Assembly (NCBI RefSeq): GCF_025403405.1
Contig: NZ_JANEZT010000008.1
Coordinates: 1 to 43,729, forward strand
Direction of reading: 5' to 3'
Source: Frankia tisae
GTDB lineage: Bacteria > Actinomycetota > Actinomycetes > Frankiales > Frankiaceae
Length of the DNA: 43,729 nt
The notes beneath the pieces are model-generated. The model had not been told where the DNA came from. It saw only the letters and a program-made list of their open reading frames with translations, and ran no database searches. The position numbers and the translations under genes are program-made. This document shows, piece by piece, positions 17,984 to 27,710 of this stretch (positions are counted from its first letter, which is position 1; the number at the start of each line of letters is the position of its first letter).

Positions 17984-20900
17984 TCACCGGACCAGCGCGA
18001 ACAGGGCGAGCACGGCGGCGGCCAAGGTGAAAGCGAACACGGGGAGCCCGAAGGAGCGCCGCCGGGGCCGGATCGCGCCGCGTTCGGCGATCCCGGCGAT
18101 GACCCGGGACTCGACGAAGCCGGGTAGTTCGTGCTCCGCCCGCAGGCGCGGGTCGTCCGGCAGGTAGAGCGCGACCAGCCGGCGCACGACGCGTTCCAGG
18201 TCGGCGGGATGCGGCCCGCCATCGCGACGGAAGTACTCCTCCGCGGCCACCTGCAAGCCCGCCCCCGAGGTCGCCCCCGAGGTTGGCTCCGAGGTTGGCT
18301 CCTTGCCGGCCCGCTGGGGCGCGCCCCGGCTCCGGATCGCCTCGTGCAGATCCCAGGCATCGTCCCAGCTCGGCACGTGCCGGACCAGCAGGCCGAAAAC
18401 CCGGGCCGGGTCGAGCTGCCCCGGCCCGCAGGCGTCGAGGAACGCGACCGCCGGACTCCGCCCGTCCGCCGAGTTCGGCGGGATGCGCACGGTGAGCTCG
18501 GCGCCCAGGTCATGCAGCTCCGCCGGGGACGACGCGGGGCGACGCGGGCCGACGGCCGCGCAGGCGGTCTGATCATCGCCGTCCACGCCACGGGCGTAGA
18601 GGCCCAGCACGCGAGCAACGGTGTCGACCACCTGGCTTCCGCCCTGGCGGGCCGCAGCCAGTGCCTCGAGGAAGGGCCGGGCGCCGGCGGCGAGGAGCTC
18701 AGGTCCGTCGTCGTCGCGTCCGGGCGGTGACGCCGAGCCGGCCGGGACAGCAAAAGCCGCCGCGGCGGCGATCGCGTCCCGGAGGTCCTCGGCTCCGTAC
18801 CAGCCCGGGGCGTACAGGACGAGTACCCGGAAGGCGTCGGCTCCCCAGGAACGGGTCTCCCGCAGCAGCCGCACGACCGCCGCCGCCGGCGACTCGGCGG
18901 GTGCCCCCGCGGCCGGTGCGGTCGCGGGGAGCGCCGCGCCGGCGGCGAGCCAGGCCAGCTCGTCGGCGAGAGCGTCGGCGAACATGTACCCCTCGGTGAG
19001 CCCGAACCGGTCGAACACAGTCCGCAGGGCCGGGCTGAGCAGGTCCCGGACGCGTGCGGCCCGGTGGCGGTCGTCCCGACGGCCCGGGTCGGCGGCGGGT
19101 GCGACCGCCAGCGCGCCGAGGTCCGCGACCAGCCCGGCCAGTAGCTGCACGATCTGCCGATGCATCGTCATGACGGCGGTGTGGACCGCGGTGACGTATG
19201 CCGCCCGGTCGAACTCGGTCGGATCGCCGGCCGGTGCCAGCCGGGTGATTGCCTGGGTGACGTCGCTGGCGGCGCGGGCCAGAACGTCGGCGCGCTGCCC
19301 CGGTGGGCGGTGAGGCTTCGGCCGGAACCGGGCGCCCGGCGCGCCCGGCGGGCGGAACAGGCCGCGCAGCGAGGCGAGCTCGTGCAGCTCGGTGGGCGAT
19401 TCCAGCGGATCTGCCAACGGATCGTGCCCCGAGTACGTCAGCGAGACCCCCAGCGGCACCCCGAAAGCGGCCAGCAGCCGGTCGACGGGGTGCAGTCGGC
19501 CGTCCCAGTACGACCACTCCATCCGGTAGGCCGCCGCCACATGCCGGGTGACCGCGACCTGAGCGGCCCGCTCCAGCTCAAGCCACTCCGTGGTGGCGGC
19601 CGCCGCGGGAGAGGCCGCTGCTGGCAGGACGGCTGTCACCGTCACCTCGAAGCCGGTCTCCGGTTCGTCCGGGGGGAACTGGTCGGTGGTGCCGGGCTGG
19701 CCCGTGGCGGACGGGGGTCTTCCCGGACGGACGGTGCGCAGCGCGTCGAGGGTCTCGGTGGCGAGCCGCAGCGCGCTGCCGCTGGCCGACGGAAGCCGGT
19801 ACGACGAGAGGATCGATTCCAGGCCGGCGGCGAGGGGCGGGATCGCCTGGCGCAGCGGCTCCTCGGCCCCGCGGGTGGGCGACGGACCGCGCAGCGCGGC
19901 GAGATCGTCAGCCAGCGCAGTCAGAGCCCCCTCGACCTGCCGTTGCTCCTCGACGACGGCGGCCTCGACGTCCGCGGCAACCCGGGCACGATCGGCCGGA
20001 TCGACCTCCCCCAGCCGGTCGAGCACGCCGGCCACGACCATGGCACGGCCCTGCTCCCGCGACGTCGGCTCGGTCCGTTCCCCCCATTCCGCCGGCGATC
20101 TCAACCGCCGGTTGGACGCGCCGGCAGGCGGTCCCGTCAGCTGGCCCGCGATGCGGCGCAACTGCCCGCGCAGCCGTTCGGCGCTCGGCAGGTGGATGGG
20201 CAGACCGACCGGGCGGGTCAGGATCGCGATCAGCCGACCTGCCGGGTCGGTGCCGTCCTCGTCGGCGGGTCCCGGCGCCAGCAGCAACTCGTAGGCGTCG
20301 TGCAGGTGCTCGACGACCGCGCGCGCATGCCCGGCGGCCGGCGGCGCCGCGGTGGACGATCGCGCATCCGCCGGCAAGGCCATGGCCTGGGCGGGGGACG
20401 GTTGACCCGCTGCGGTCTCCGGGCTCGGGGGCTGCTCGCCTGGTCGGTCCACTGCCGTGTCCCGTGCGCTTCTCGCCACCAGCCGGCGGCACCAGTGCCC
20501 GGGATCGTGCGGCTGGAACGCCTCCTCGCCGACCAGGGCCAGCAGGCCGCTGACGCCGCGGATCCCGCTACGCCCGTAGACATCGACGAGCAGGCGGGCC
20601 GCCTCGGAGACGGCCGGGGGGACCGGCGGCGCGACACGTGGATCCACCTGAATTGCCGCCGGGTCGGCACCGGCCACGAGCTCGGGCGGCACCGGGACGA
20701 ACAGGAACCGGGGTGCGGAGGGGCCCGAACCGGGGGCGGGCGAAGCGGCGTGGATGGCGAAGGTGAGCCGGTAGGGGAGCACCCCTTCGAGCATCTCGAC
20801 GAGTGCCCACATCAGCGTGACGGCCTCGTCCGGGCCGGTGTGCGACACCATGAACGGTCGCTCCGTCCACGACCAGGTGAGCACCGTCGAGACCAGGGCG

Positions 20901-21481
20901 GTCAGCCGGTTGCGCCGGGCGGGGACCCGCGCGGCCTGGCGCAGGGTCCGCTCGCCGGTCCGTCGCTGCGCGGTGAGGTCGTCGAGGCGCAGGGGGGGCA
21001 GCCGCGGCGTGGTCCGGGCGTCGCCGGCCGTGGCCCCGCCGGCCGCGTACAACGCCAGCGCGACCCGTTCGGTCAGGTAGTCGGCCCGCCCGATCAGGAC
21101 GTGCGCCCGCAGCCGACCGCGGCCGGCGCCGTTTCGGCCGGCGCTGTTTCGGCCGGCGCTGTTTCGGCCGGCGACCTGGACGCGGTGGACGAGCGCGGCG
21201 TCCGGCACGTCGGACTGGTCGTCCCGGACGGGCCGATCGGGCGTGCCGACGACGTAGGCGAGGGCGGTCGGCGGGTGGTCGGCGGGACTGTCGCCCGCCT
21301 TGACCTGGGCGGCGAGCAGGCCGTTCCACGAGCGGGTTATCGCGGAACTCAGCGAACTCGCGATGGGAAAGTAACCCTCGGTGTCGGCCCGTGTCCGCCT
21401 GGACCAGGCATAGACGATCTGGTCGATGCGGGTCACCGCGGAGGTGGCGCTGTCCGTGGCCGCGGGGCCCACGCGATTCAT
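17984..21481 (-). CDS. Large tail-anchored protein resembling GTPase-associated protein 1
   Basis: A 1165-aa protein. The N-terminal part (RIDQIVYAWSRRTRADTEGY, FPIASSLSSAITRSWNGLL, then HRVQVAGRN..LRAHVLIGRADYL) resembles the N-terminal domain of GTPase-associated protein 1 (GAP1)-related proteins of predicted actinobacterial NTP-dependent conflict systems. This match is from memory and tentative. The middle is Ala/Pro-rich with helical stretches; the C-terminus is one hydrophobic segment (LPVFAFTLAAAVLALFALV), a tail anchor. In-frame repeats occur near 21131-21175 (Ala-Gly-Arg-Asn-Ser) and 18265-18300 (Glu-Pro-Thr-Ser). The start ATG 21481 overlaps the preceding stop as ATGA, so the two genes are coupled. 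No GTPase partner is present; PP2C and RCK-RyR genes follow. Confidence 0.65.
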   Translation of the reverse strand: MNRVGPAATDSATSAVTRIDQIVYAWSRRTRADTEGYFPIASSLSSAITRSWNGLLAAQVKAGDSPADHPPTALAYVVGTPDRPVRDDQSDVPDAALVHRVQVAGRNSAGRNSAGRNGAGRGRLRAHVLIGRADYLTERVALALYAAGGATAGDARTTPRLPPLRLDDLTAQRRTGERTLRQAARVPARRNRLTALVSTVLTWSWTERPFMVSHTGPDEAVTLMWALVEMLEGVLPYRLTFAIHAASPAPGSGPSAPRFLFVPVPPELVAGADPAAIQVDPRVAPPVPPAVSEAARLLVDVYGRSGIRGVSGLLALVGEEAFQPHDPGHWCRRLVARSARDTAVDRPGEQPPSPETAAGQPSPAQAMALPADARSSTAAPPAAGHARAVVEHLHDAYELLLAPGPADEDGTDPAGRLIAILTRPVGLPIHLPSAERLRGQLRRIAGQLTGPPAGASNRRLRSPAEWGERTEPTSREQGRAMVVAGVLDRLGEVDPADRARVAADVEAAVVEEQRQVEGALTALADDLAALRGPSPTRGAEEPLRQAIPPLAAGLESILSSYRLPSASGSALRLATETLDALRTVRPGRPPSATGQPGTTDQFPPDEPETGFEVTVTAVLPAAASPAAAATTEWLELERAAQVAVTRHVAAAYRMEWSYWDGRLHPVDRLLAAFGVPLGVSLTYSGHDPLADPLESPTELHELASLRGLFRPPGAPGARFRPKPHRPPGQRADVLARAASDVTQAITRLAPAGDPTEFDRAAYVTAVHTAVMTMHRQIVQLLAGLVADLGALAVAPAADPGRRDDRHRAARVRDLLSPALRTVFDRFGLTEGYMFADALADELAWLAAGAALPATAPAAGAPAESPAAAVVRLLRETRSWGADAFRVLVLYAPGWYGAEDLRDAIAAAAAFAVPAGSASPPGRDDDGPELLAAGARPFLEALAAARQGGSQVVDTVARVLGLYARGVDGDDQTACAAVGPRRPASSPAELHDLGAELTVRIPPNSADGRSPAVAFLDACGPGQLDPARVFGLLVRHVPSWDDAWDLHEAIRSRGAPQRAGKEPTSEPTSGATSGAGLQVAAEEYFRRDGGPHPADLERVVRRLVALYLPDDPRLRAEHELPGFVESRVIAGIAERGAIRPRRRSFGLPVFAFTLAAAVLALFALVR
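21131..21175. repeat. 15-bp in-frame tandem repeat in the GAP1-like gene
   Basis: GTTTCGGCCGGCGCT at 21131 and 21146, and GTTTCGGCCGGCGAC at 21161, encoding repeated Ala-Gly-Arg-Asn-Ser on the minus strand near the N-terminus. Confidence 0.9.
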
Positions 21482-22035
21482 GGTCGCAGGTCCGAGAACT
21501 GGACCTCCAGCACCCCGGCGCCTCGGACGGGGGCCAGCCGCAGTACGCCGGCGCCCCGCGTCGCCGCGGTCCAGACGATCTCGATGCTGGACTCGACCGG
21601 CTCCGCGGGATCGGCTCGGTTCGTTTCCCACGGCGCAGGGTCCGGTCGGGCCGCCCGAGGCGCGAAGCCGATTACGCCAGGAATGGCCGGCACCGTGCGG
21701 GTGAGTTGATCGAACACCTCGGGGCTGCGCAACGCGTCGAGCAGGGCCCGCAGCGCCGGCCCGTCATCGCCGGCATCGTCGGCGACGGCCCGGGGTTCGT
21801 CCTCGAGCCACTCGAGCCACTCGGGTCCGGCTGCCGCGGACTTGCCTGCGGCGCCAGCGCTCACGTCGAACCTCACGTGCCGGTGAAGCAGGGTTGGCAC
21901 AGTGCCGGGGGTGAAGCGGCCCAGCACGCACTCCCGGCTACAGAAGCGCAGGTCCAGGGTGGCGGCCAGACCGGCCGCGGCACTCACCGACGGCTCCGGG
22001 CGACGGTCGTCCCACGGCGCGCCCGAGCATTCCAC
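21478..22035 (-). CDS. Small protein of unknown function coupled to the GAP1-like gene
   Basis: About 185 aa; no family recognised. The N-terminus holds Cys3, Cys32 and Cys36 (RFCSREC), which might be part of a metal-binding knuckle. The middle is acidic (WLEWLEDEP), and the C-terminal half (SSIEIVWTAA, GAGVLRLAPVRGAGVLEVQF) looks like a small beta-rich domain. The stop codon overlaps the start of the GAP1-like gene (ATGA), so they are probably a functional pair. The start GTG 22035 is the first available after an in-frame stop and lacks a close Shine-Dalgarno; a GGAGG occurs about 20 bases upstream in front of an out-of-frame ATG (22054). Confidence 0.65.
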   Translation of the reverse strand: MECSGAPWDDRRPEPSVSAAAGLAATLDLRFCSRECVLGRFTPGTVPTLLHRHVRFDVSAGAAGKSAAAGPEWLEWLEDEPRAVADDAGDDGPALRALLDALRSPEVFDQLTRTVPAIPGVIGFAPRAARPDPAPWETNRADPAEPVESSIEIVWTAATRGAGVLRLAPVRGAGVLEVQFSDLRP

Positions 22036-22652
22036 CGGGCCCGACGATGTTCATTCCTCCGCGCCCGGTTTGCCGGTGCGTGATTGGTCTCCGAGAGGGG
22101 GCGGGACTGGCGTTGTTTTCCTGCCGGGTAATGCTGCCGGGCAATGGATGCCCGGGTTTTGGCGCATGGGCGGGATGGGCTGCCCCCACCCGGCGTCCTC
22201 TGCTTCCTTGACAATGGACGTCCCCCCCGGTTCGCCGCCAGCGGACAATGATCGTGTAGTCGGCCAATTACTGCCTACTGGCGAAAAGTTATTCCTCGAA
22301 CCTCGGTCAGTCCAGCGGAAGACCAAAAAATCATCCCGGTCCGGGTGATCCGAACTCCCGGTGCGGGCGCCGGAGTCGGGAGCGCCGGCGTCGGCGACGG
22401 CTTTTCGCCGGCTGCATGCGTCGACGCGGCGTGCAGCAGCATGTGCGGCGGACCGTTCTGGTTTCGCGGCGTGCCGTCGAGTGGACACCGATGATAGGCC
22501 CGAAGCTCGCCGTTATACGTCTGCGCCGAACGCCGTGCCGGGATTTCCGGCAAAGATGGACGAGCGTTGCAGAGCTGATGTCAGCTCGGTGTTCCACGGG
22601 AGGTTCCACGGGAGGTTCGGTGGGCGCCTGCCGCCGGGTGGAGGAGCCTCCT
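22036..22652. other. 617-bp gap upstream of the GAP1-like operon
   Basis: No gene I can support. An open frame on the minus strand (22051-22488) lacks a ribosome site and has non-coding-like composition. The part 22240-22340 is AT-richer than its surroundings and may hold the operon promoter. A direct repeat (GGTTCCACGGGAG-like, two copies around 22585-22615) lies near the end of the phosphoesterase gene. Confidence 0.5.
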
Positions 22653-24215
22653 TCACCGGGCGTGACGTTTATCCGGGTCGGCGGCGCGGGCGGAGCGCTT
22701 TTCGCCAGGGAAGGCGGTCGGTGCCGCGGCGGTTCTGGGCCGGACCAGCGTCACCTGGTCGAATGGCACCGGGTCGGGGGAACTCGAGTCGTATGCGGTC
22801 ACCCGGATGCTGGTCAGCCCGCCCGGCCCGCCGGGATCCACCTCGAACCCGGCGAACGCATAGGGGTGATCGGGTGCTCGGAAGGCCAACCAGGACGCGT
22901 CCTCGAGCTCGCGCACGGCGGGCCGGTGCCGGCGACCCGGTTCGCGGTCGCGGACCCCGACCACGATCCGTCCGGCGGGCGGATCCAGCAGCGTGTCCGC
23001 GGACGGCGACGACGAGCCCCCGGTGCCCACCATCAGATGGACCGTTCCCGCTGACGTGTCGACGACGGCGGCGCCGCCGGGCTCGTCCGGACCCCCCGAC
23101 CCGGCCGCCCCCGCAACCGGCCGGGGAACGAGGGTCCTGCTGCCGGGGACGGTGCCCCGCACCGGGTGGCTGCGTTCGTAGTGGTGCTCGTGCCCGTAGA
23201 GCACGAGGTCCACTCCGTGACGGTCGAACAGCGGCAGCCAGGCCTCCCGGATGCCCAGGTCGGCGCCGTTGTGATCGGCCGAGGTGGACAGGGCCGTATG
23301 GTGCATGGCGACCACGATCCAGTCGATGCCCGGGTCGGCGCGGGCCTGCTTCAGCGTCCGTGCGAGCCAGGCGGTCTGCCGGCCGGCGCTGAACCCGCGC
23401 AGGTAGATCGGGCCGCTGTTCTGGTAGCAGACGTCGTCGGCGCTGAGCAGCACGAAGCGGACCGCGCCGACGGTGAAGGCGTACCACAGGCCCTCAAGGT
23501 GGTTTTCTTCCCCGTTCGGTGGCAGCTCGAAGTAGGTCTGGTAGGCCGCGAGCCCCAGTGCCCCGTTCCCCCGCTCGATCTCGTGGTTCCCGACGCACGG
23601 CAGCCAGGGCCGTAGCCGCGCGGACGTGCTGATCATCGTGAACCAGTCAGACCAGGTCCGCACGGGGTCCTCACGCTGGTTGGCGTAGGACAGATCCCCG
23701 CCTGCCAGCGCGAACAGGGGCGCGCACCGCTCGACGCCGGCCACGGCGTACCCGGAGGCGGGCGAGCCGAACGGGTCGTACGGCCGATCGGTGCCCTGAT
23801 CGCCGAAGAAGGTGAAGCTGAAGGCGGCCCGCGACCCCGGCGCCGTGCGGAACGAGCCGTCCGCCGCCTGCGGGCGGCCGCCGTGCTCGATCGTGAAGGT
23901 GTACTCCGTGGCCGGCTCGAGCCCGGACAGGGGTGCGTGATGGGCGAAGACGGCCTCGCCGGTGTGGGCATCCCGATAGGAGCGGGTGTTCGCCGGGATC
24001 GCCTCGCCGGGCGTGCCAGGCTCGGCCTGGCAGCGCACCGCGGGCCGGGTGACGGGGCCGCGGGTCAGCCAGGAGACGACCATGGCCGTCGCCGGGTCGG
24101 GACCGAAGGCCAGATGGACGCCGTAGGCTTCCTTGGCACCGCCAGTCACTCCACCCGATCCCGCCTGATGTCTGCTGCCGTGGGCCTGCTTGCCAGGCAT
24201 CAAGCATGGTGTCAT
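22653..24215 (-). CDS. Purple acid phosphatase-like metallophosphoesterase
   Basis: Up to 520 aa. A fibronectin-like N-terminal domain (about residues 30-125; YGVHLAFGPDPATAMVVSW, LEPATEYTF) precedes a calcineurin-type metallophosphoesterase with the five blocks FFGDQG (Asp139), GGDLSYAN (Asp174), GNHE (Asn210), AMHH and YGHEHHYERS. This is the purple acid phosphatase layout, dinuclear-metal phosphomonoesterases. Most such enzymes are secreted, yet no signal peptide or Tat motif is visible; the N-terminus is short and hydrophilic. The start may be ATG 24215, ATG 24200 or GTG 24149. It is co-directional with the GAP1-like operon but 617 bases upstream of it, so a functional link is unproven. 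Confidence 0.85.
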   Translation of the reverse strand: MTPCLMPGKQAHGSRHQAGSGGVTGGAKEAYGVHLAFGPDPATAMVVSWLTRGPVTRPAVRCQAEPGTPGEAIPANTRSYRDAHTGEAVFAHHAPLSGLEPATEYTFTIEHGGRPQAADGSFRTAPGSRAAFSFTFFGDQGTDRPYDPFGSPASGYAVAGVERCAPLFALAGGDLSYANQREDPVRTWSDWFTMISTSARLRPWLPCVGNHEIERGNGALGLAAYQTYFELPPNGEENHLEGLWYAFTVGAVRFVLLSADDVCYQNSGPIYLRGFSAGRQTAWLARTLKQARADPGIDWIVVAMHHTALSTSADHNGADLGIREAWLPLFDRHGVDLVLYGHEHHYERSHPVRGTVPGSRTLVPRPVAGAAGSGGPDEPGGAAVVDTSAGTVHLMVGTGGSSSPSADTLLDPPAGRIVVGVRDREPGRRHRPAVRELEDASWLAFRAPDHPYAFAGFEVDPGGPGGLTSIRVTAYDSSSPDPVPFDQVTLVRPRTAAAPTAFPGEKRSARAADPDKRHAR

Positions 24216-24301
24216 GGGCCACGGCCGCCCATCGACCGAACATGGTGTGGGTTAGCCGACGTTCAGGCGCCGCCGGCGCCCGACCCGTGGACCCTTACTG
24301 T

Positions 24302-24333
24302 CCTGGGACGGCGCATCCGCCCGCCGTCCCAGG
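24302..24333 (+). promoter_or_regulatory. 12-bp perfect inverted repeat in the TSUP gene leader
   Basis: CCTGGGACGGCG (24302-24313) and CGCCGTCCCAGG (24322-24333) with an 8-base loop, ending 22 bases before the start codon and about 11 bases before its GGGGAG ribosome site. It could be a leader hairpin, an operator or a terminator of upstream transcription. Confidence 0.6.
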
Positions 24334-24355
24334 GACGGGTGACCGGGGAGCGACC

Positions 24356-25108
24356 ATGACTGCCGCCGACGCCGCCCTGCTGCTCGGCGCCGGCGTACTG
24401 GCCGGCATCACCAGCACCGTTGCCGGGCTGGCGTCGCTCGTCTCCTACCCGGCGCTGCTCGCCACCGGGCTGCCGCCGCTGGCGGCGAACGTCACCAACA
24501 CGACGGCGCTGCTGTTCGTGGCGGTGGGCGCGGCCGCCGGGTCGCGGCCCGAGCTCGCGGGCCAGGCCGACCGGGTCGCCCGGTTCGCGGTGATGACCCT
24601 CGCCGGCGGAGCGGTGGGTGCCGTCCTGCTTCTGACGCTGCCGGAGCGAACGTTCGAACGCGCGGTGCCGGTGCTGATCGCCGGGGCGGCCGTGCTGCTG
24701 TGGGCGCAACCCCGGATCCTCGCCCGGCGGGCCGAAGCGCCGGCCGAGGGCGGCGCGGCGGTGCTCGCCGCGGTCTTCGGAACCGGGATCTACCTGGGCT
24801 ACTTCGGCGCTGGTGGCGGCGTGGCGCTGCTCGCCGTGCTGGCGGTGGCGATTCCCGAGCCGCTGGCTCGGGTCAACGCGATCAAAAACGTGTCGTCGGG
24901 CTTCGCGAACCTGGTCGCGGCGGCGGGGTTCGCGGTCTTCGGGCCGGTGCACTGGGCGGCGGTGGCGCCGCTGGCCGTCGGCCTGCTGATCGGCGGCGCG
25001 GCCGGGCCGCCGATCGTGCGCCGGCTGCCGGGCGACGCCCTACGGGTACTCATCGGGCTGGCCGCGCTCGGTCTCGCGGCGAGCCTCGCCTGGGATGCCT
25101 ACACCTGA
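24356..25108 (+). CDS. TSUP (TauE/SafE) family permease
   Basis: A 250-aa membrane protein with about eight segments in two related halves, each starting with the family pattern (GAGVLAGITSTVAGLASLVSYPALL in the first, GIYLGYFGAGGGVALLAVLA in the second). TSUP proteins export or import small anions such as sulfite, sulfoacetate or thiosulfate. The substrate cannot be told here; no sulfur genes are next to it. ATG 24356 has GGGGAG five bases upstream. It converges with clpC across a strong hairpin terminator. Confidence 0.9.
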   Translation: MTAADAALLLGAGVLAGITSTVAGLASLVSYPALLATGLPPLAANVTNTTALLFVAVGAAAGSRPELAGQADRVARFAVMTLAGGAVGAVLLLTLPERTFERAVPVLIAGAAVLLWAQPRILARRAEAPAEGGAAVLAAVFGTGIYLGYFGAGGGVALLAVLAVAIPEPLARVNAIKNVSSGFANLVAAAGFAVFGPVHWAAVAPLAVGLLIGGAAGPPIVRRLPGDALRVLIGLAALGLAASLAWDAYT

Positions 25109-25130
25109 TCCGGACCCGTACCTGATCCGA

Positions 25131-25172
25131 CAGGTGAGCCCCGGAACCTGGTGGGATTCCGGGGCTCACCTG
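25131..25172. terminator. Bidirectional hairpin terminator between TSUP gene and clpC
   Basis: CAGGTGAGCCCCGGAA (25131-25146) and TTCCGGGGCTCACCTG (25157-25172) form a perfect 16-bp stem with a 10-base loop, placed between two convergent genes (stops at 25108 and 25206). Confidence 0.9.
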
Positions 25173-25205
25173 CGGGCCGACTGCGCTGGTTGCGCGCCGG
25201 TGGTG

Positions 25206-27710
25206 TTACTCGCTGGACTTGGCGAGGTCGATCGGCGGTGCGTCCGGAACCTGGTTCGGCTTGGTCTCGCCGCGGAAGACGAACTTGGCGTCGTCCCCCT
25301 CGCCTTCGACGTCGCCGACGACGATCTCGCCCGGCTTGAGCGTGCCGTACAGGATCTTCTCGGACAGGACGTCCTCGATCTCGCGCTGGATCGTCCGGCG
25401 CAGCGGCCGGGCGCCGAGCACGGGGTCGTAGCCCTTCTTCGCCAGCAGCACCTTGGCGGCCGACGTCAGCTCCAGGGCCATGTCCTTGTTCTTGAGCTGG
25501 ATGTCCACCCGGGCCAGCATGAGATCGACGATCTGGATGATCTCGGCCTCGGAGAGCTGGTGGAAGACGATGATGTCGTCGATCCGGTTGAGGAACTCCG
25601 GCCGGAAGTGCTGCTTGAGCTCGTCCTGGACCTTCGCCTTCATCCGCTCGTAGTCGACGGCGCCCTGACCGGTGGCGAAGCCGATGCCGGGGCCCTTGGA
25701 GATGTCCCGGGTGCCCAGGTTCGACGTCATGATCAGGACGGTGTTCTTGAAGTCGACCAGCCGGCCCTGGGAGTCGGTCAGGCGACCGTCCTCCAGGATC
25801 TGCAGGAGCGTGTTGAAGACGTCGGGGTGGGCCTTCTCGACCTCGTCGAACAGGACGACCGAGAACGGCTTGCGCCGCACCCGCTCGGTGAGCTGGCCGC
25901 CCTCCTCGTAGCCGACGTATCCGGGCGGGGAGCCCACCAGCCGCGAGACGGTGTGCTTCTCCATGTACTCGGACATGTCGAGCTGGATGAGCGCGTCCTC
26001 GTCACCGAAGAGGAACTCGGCGAGCGTCTTGGACAGCTCGGTCTTACCGACACCGGACGGGCCGGCGAAGATGAACGACCCGCCGGGACGCTTGGGGTCC
26101 TTCAGCCCGGCACGGGTGCGCCGGATCGCCTGGGAGACGGCCTTGATGGCCTGCTGCTGGCCGATGACCCGCCTGTGCAGCTCGTCCTCCATGCGGAGCA
26201 GACGAGCCGTCTCCTCCTCGGTGAGCTTGAAGACCGGGATGCCGGTCCAGATGGCGAGGACCTCGGCGATCTCCTCGTCGCCCACCTCGGCGACGACGTC
26301 CATGTCGCCGGCCTTCCACTCCTTCTCCCGCTTCGCCTTCTCGGACAGGAGGGTCTTCTCCTTGTCCCGCAGGGAGGCGGCCTTCTCGAAGTCCTGCGCG
26401 TCGATCGCGGACTCCTTGTCCCGGCGGACGCCCGCGATGCGCTCGTCGAACTCACGCAGGTCCGGCGGCGCGGTCATCCGGCGGATGCGCATCCGTGAAC
26501 CGGCCTCGTCGATCAGGTCGATCGCCTTGTCCGGCAGGAAACGGTCCGAGATGTACCGGTCGGCCAGGGAGGCGGCGGCGACCAGGGCGGCGTCGGTGAT
26601 CGACACGCGGTGGTGCGCCTCGTACCGGTCGCGCAGGCCCTTGAGGATCTCGATGGTGTGCGCCACCGACGGCTCCGCGACCTGGATCGGCTGGAAGCGG
26701 CGCTCGAGCGCGGCATCCTTCTCCAGGTGCTTGCGGTACTCGTCGAGAGTGGTGGCACCGATCGTCTGCAGCTCACCGCGGGCGAGCATCGGCTTGAGGA
26801 TCGACGCGGCGTCGATTGCGCCCTCAGCGGCGCCCGCGCCGACCAGCGTGTGCAGCTCGTCGATGAACAGGATGATGTCGCCGCGGGTGCGGATCTCCTT
26901 GAGGACCTTCTTCAGCCGCTCCTCGAAGTCACCGCGGTAGCGGGAGCCGGCGACCAGGGCGCCGAGGTCGAGGGTGTAGAGCTGCTTGTCCTTCAGGGTC
27001 TCGGGCACCTCGCCCTTGACGATCGCCTGCGCCAGGCCCTCGACGACGGCGGTCTTGCCGACGCCGGGCTCGCCGATCAGGACTGGGTTGTTCTTGGTCC
27101 GGCGCGACAGCACCTGCATGACGCGCTCGATCTCCTTCTCGCGCCCGATGACCGGGTCGAGCTTGGACTCGCGCGCCGCTGCGGTGAGGTTGCGGCCGAA
27201 CTGGTCGAGCACCAGCGAGGTGGACGGGGTGCCCTCGGCCGGAGCGCCGGAGGTGGCTGTCTCGCCCTTGCCCTGGTAACCAGACAGGAGCTGGATGACC
27301 TGCTGGCGCACGCGGTTGAGGTCCGCGCCCAGCTTCACGAGCACCTGGGCGGCGACGCCCTCGCCCTCGCGGATCAGGCCGAGCAGGATGTGTTCGGTCC
27401 CGATGTAGTTGTGGCCGAGCTGGAGGGCCTCCCGGAGCGACAGCTCCAGGACCTTCTTCGCACGCGGGGTGAACGGGATGTGCCCGCTCGGTGCCTGCTG
27501 GCCCTGGCCGATGATCTCCTCGACCTGGGACCGCACACCCTCAAGGGAGATGCCGAGGGACTCGAGGGCCTTGGCGGCGACGCCCTCGCCCTCGTGGATC
27601 AGGCCGAGCAGGATGTGCTCGGTCCCGATGTAGTTGTGGTTGAGCATCCTGGCCTCTTCTTGGGCCAGGACGACGACCCGACGTGCCCGGTCGGTGAATC
27701 TCTCGAACAT
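25206..27710 (-). CDS. clpC: ATP-dependent Clp protease ATPase subunit ClpC
   Basis: An 834-aa Hsp100 unfoldase that feeds substrates to ClpP in the cytoplasm. Two Clp_N repeats at the N-terminus ([20 protein letters not shown] and [20 protein letters not shown]) are followed by AAA-1 ([15 protein letters not shown]; Walker [10 protein letters not shown]), a UVR-type middle domain ([20 protein letters not shown]) and AAA-2 ([35 protein letters not shown]) with a C-terminal D2 domain. Length and order are those of actinobacterial ClpC1. ATG 27710 has AAGGAG six bases upstream. It appears monocistronic. I did not find a HAIR site or a clear ClgR site upstream. Confidence 0.98.
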   Translation of the reverse strand: MFERFTDRARRVVVLAQEEARMLNHNYIGTEHILLGLIHEGEGVAAKALESLGISLEGVRSQVEEIIGQGQQAPSGHIPFTPRAKKVLELSLREALQLGHNYIGTEHILLGLIREGEGVAAQVLVKLGADLNRVRQQVIQLLSGYQGKGETATSGAPAEGTPSTSLVLDQFGRNLTAAARESKLDPVIGREKEIERVMQVLSRRTKNNPVLIGEPGVGKTAVVEGLAQAIVKGEVPETLKDKQLYTLDLGALVAGSRYRGDFEERLKKVLKEIRTRGDIILFIDELHTLVGAGAAEGAIDAASILKPMLARGELQTIGATTLDEYRKHLEKDAALERRFQPIQVAEPSVAHTIEILKGLRDRYEAHHRVSITDAALVAAASLADRYISDRFLPDKAIDLIDEAGSRMRIRRMTAPPDLREFDERIAGVRRDKESAIDAQDFEKAASLRDKEKTLLSEKAKREKEWKAGDMDVVAEVGDEEIAEVLAIWTGIPVFKLTEEETARLLRMEDELHRRVIGQQQAIKAVSQAIRRTRAGLKDPKRPGGSFIFAGPSGVGKTELSKTLAEFLFGDEDALIQLDMSEYMEKHTVSRLVGSPPGYVGYEEGGQLTERVRRKPFSVVLFDEVEKAHPDVFNTLLQILEDGRLTDSQGRLVDFKNTVLIMTSNLGTRDISKGPGIGFATGQGAVDYERMKAKVQDELKQHFRPEFLNRIDDIIVFHQLSEAEIIQIVDLMLARVDIQLKNKDMALELTSAAKVLLAKKGYDPVLGARPLRRTIQREIEDVLSEKILYGTLKPGEIVVGDVEGEGDDAKFVFRGETKPNQVPDAPPIDLAKSSE

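Noticed and set aside
19160-21709. 849-codon plus-strand open frame opposite the GAP1-like gene
   Set aside because: Arg/Gly/Gln-rich shadow typical of high-GC antisense frames. The minus strand has the coherent protein with a tail anchor and an ATGA junction.
22051-22488. Possible 145-residue gene upstream of the GAP1-like operon
   Set aside because: No ribosome site, no recognisable domain, and equally long frames on the other strand.
25095-26498. Long plus-strand open frame opposite clpC
   Set aside because: Antisense shadow of a conserved gene in GC-rich sequence; composition and lack of any family similarity mark it as non-coding.
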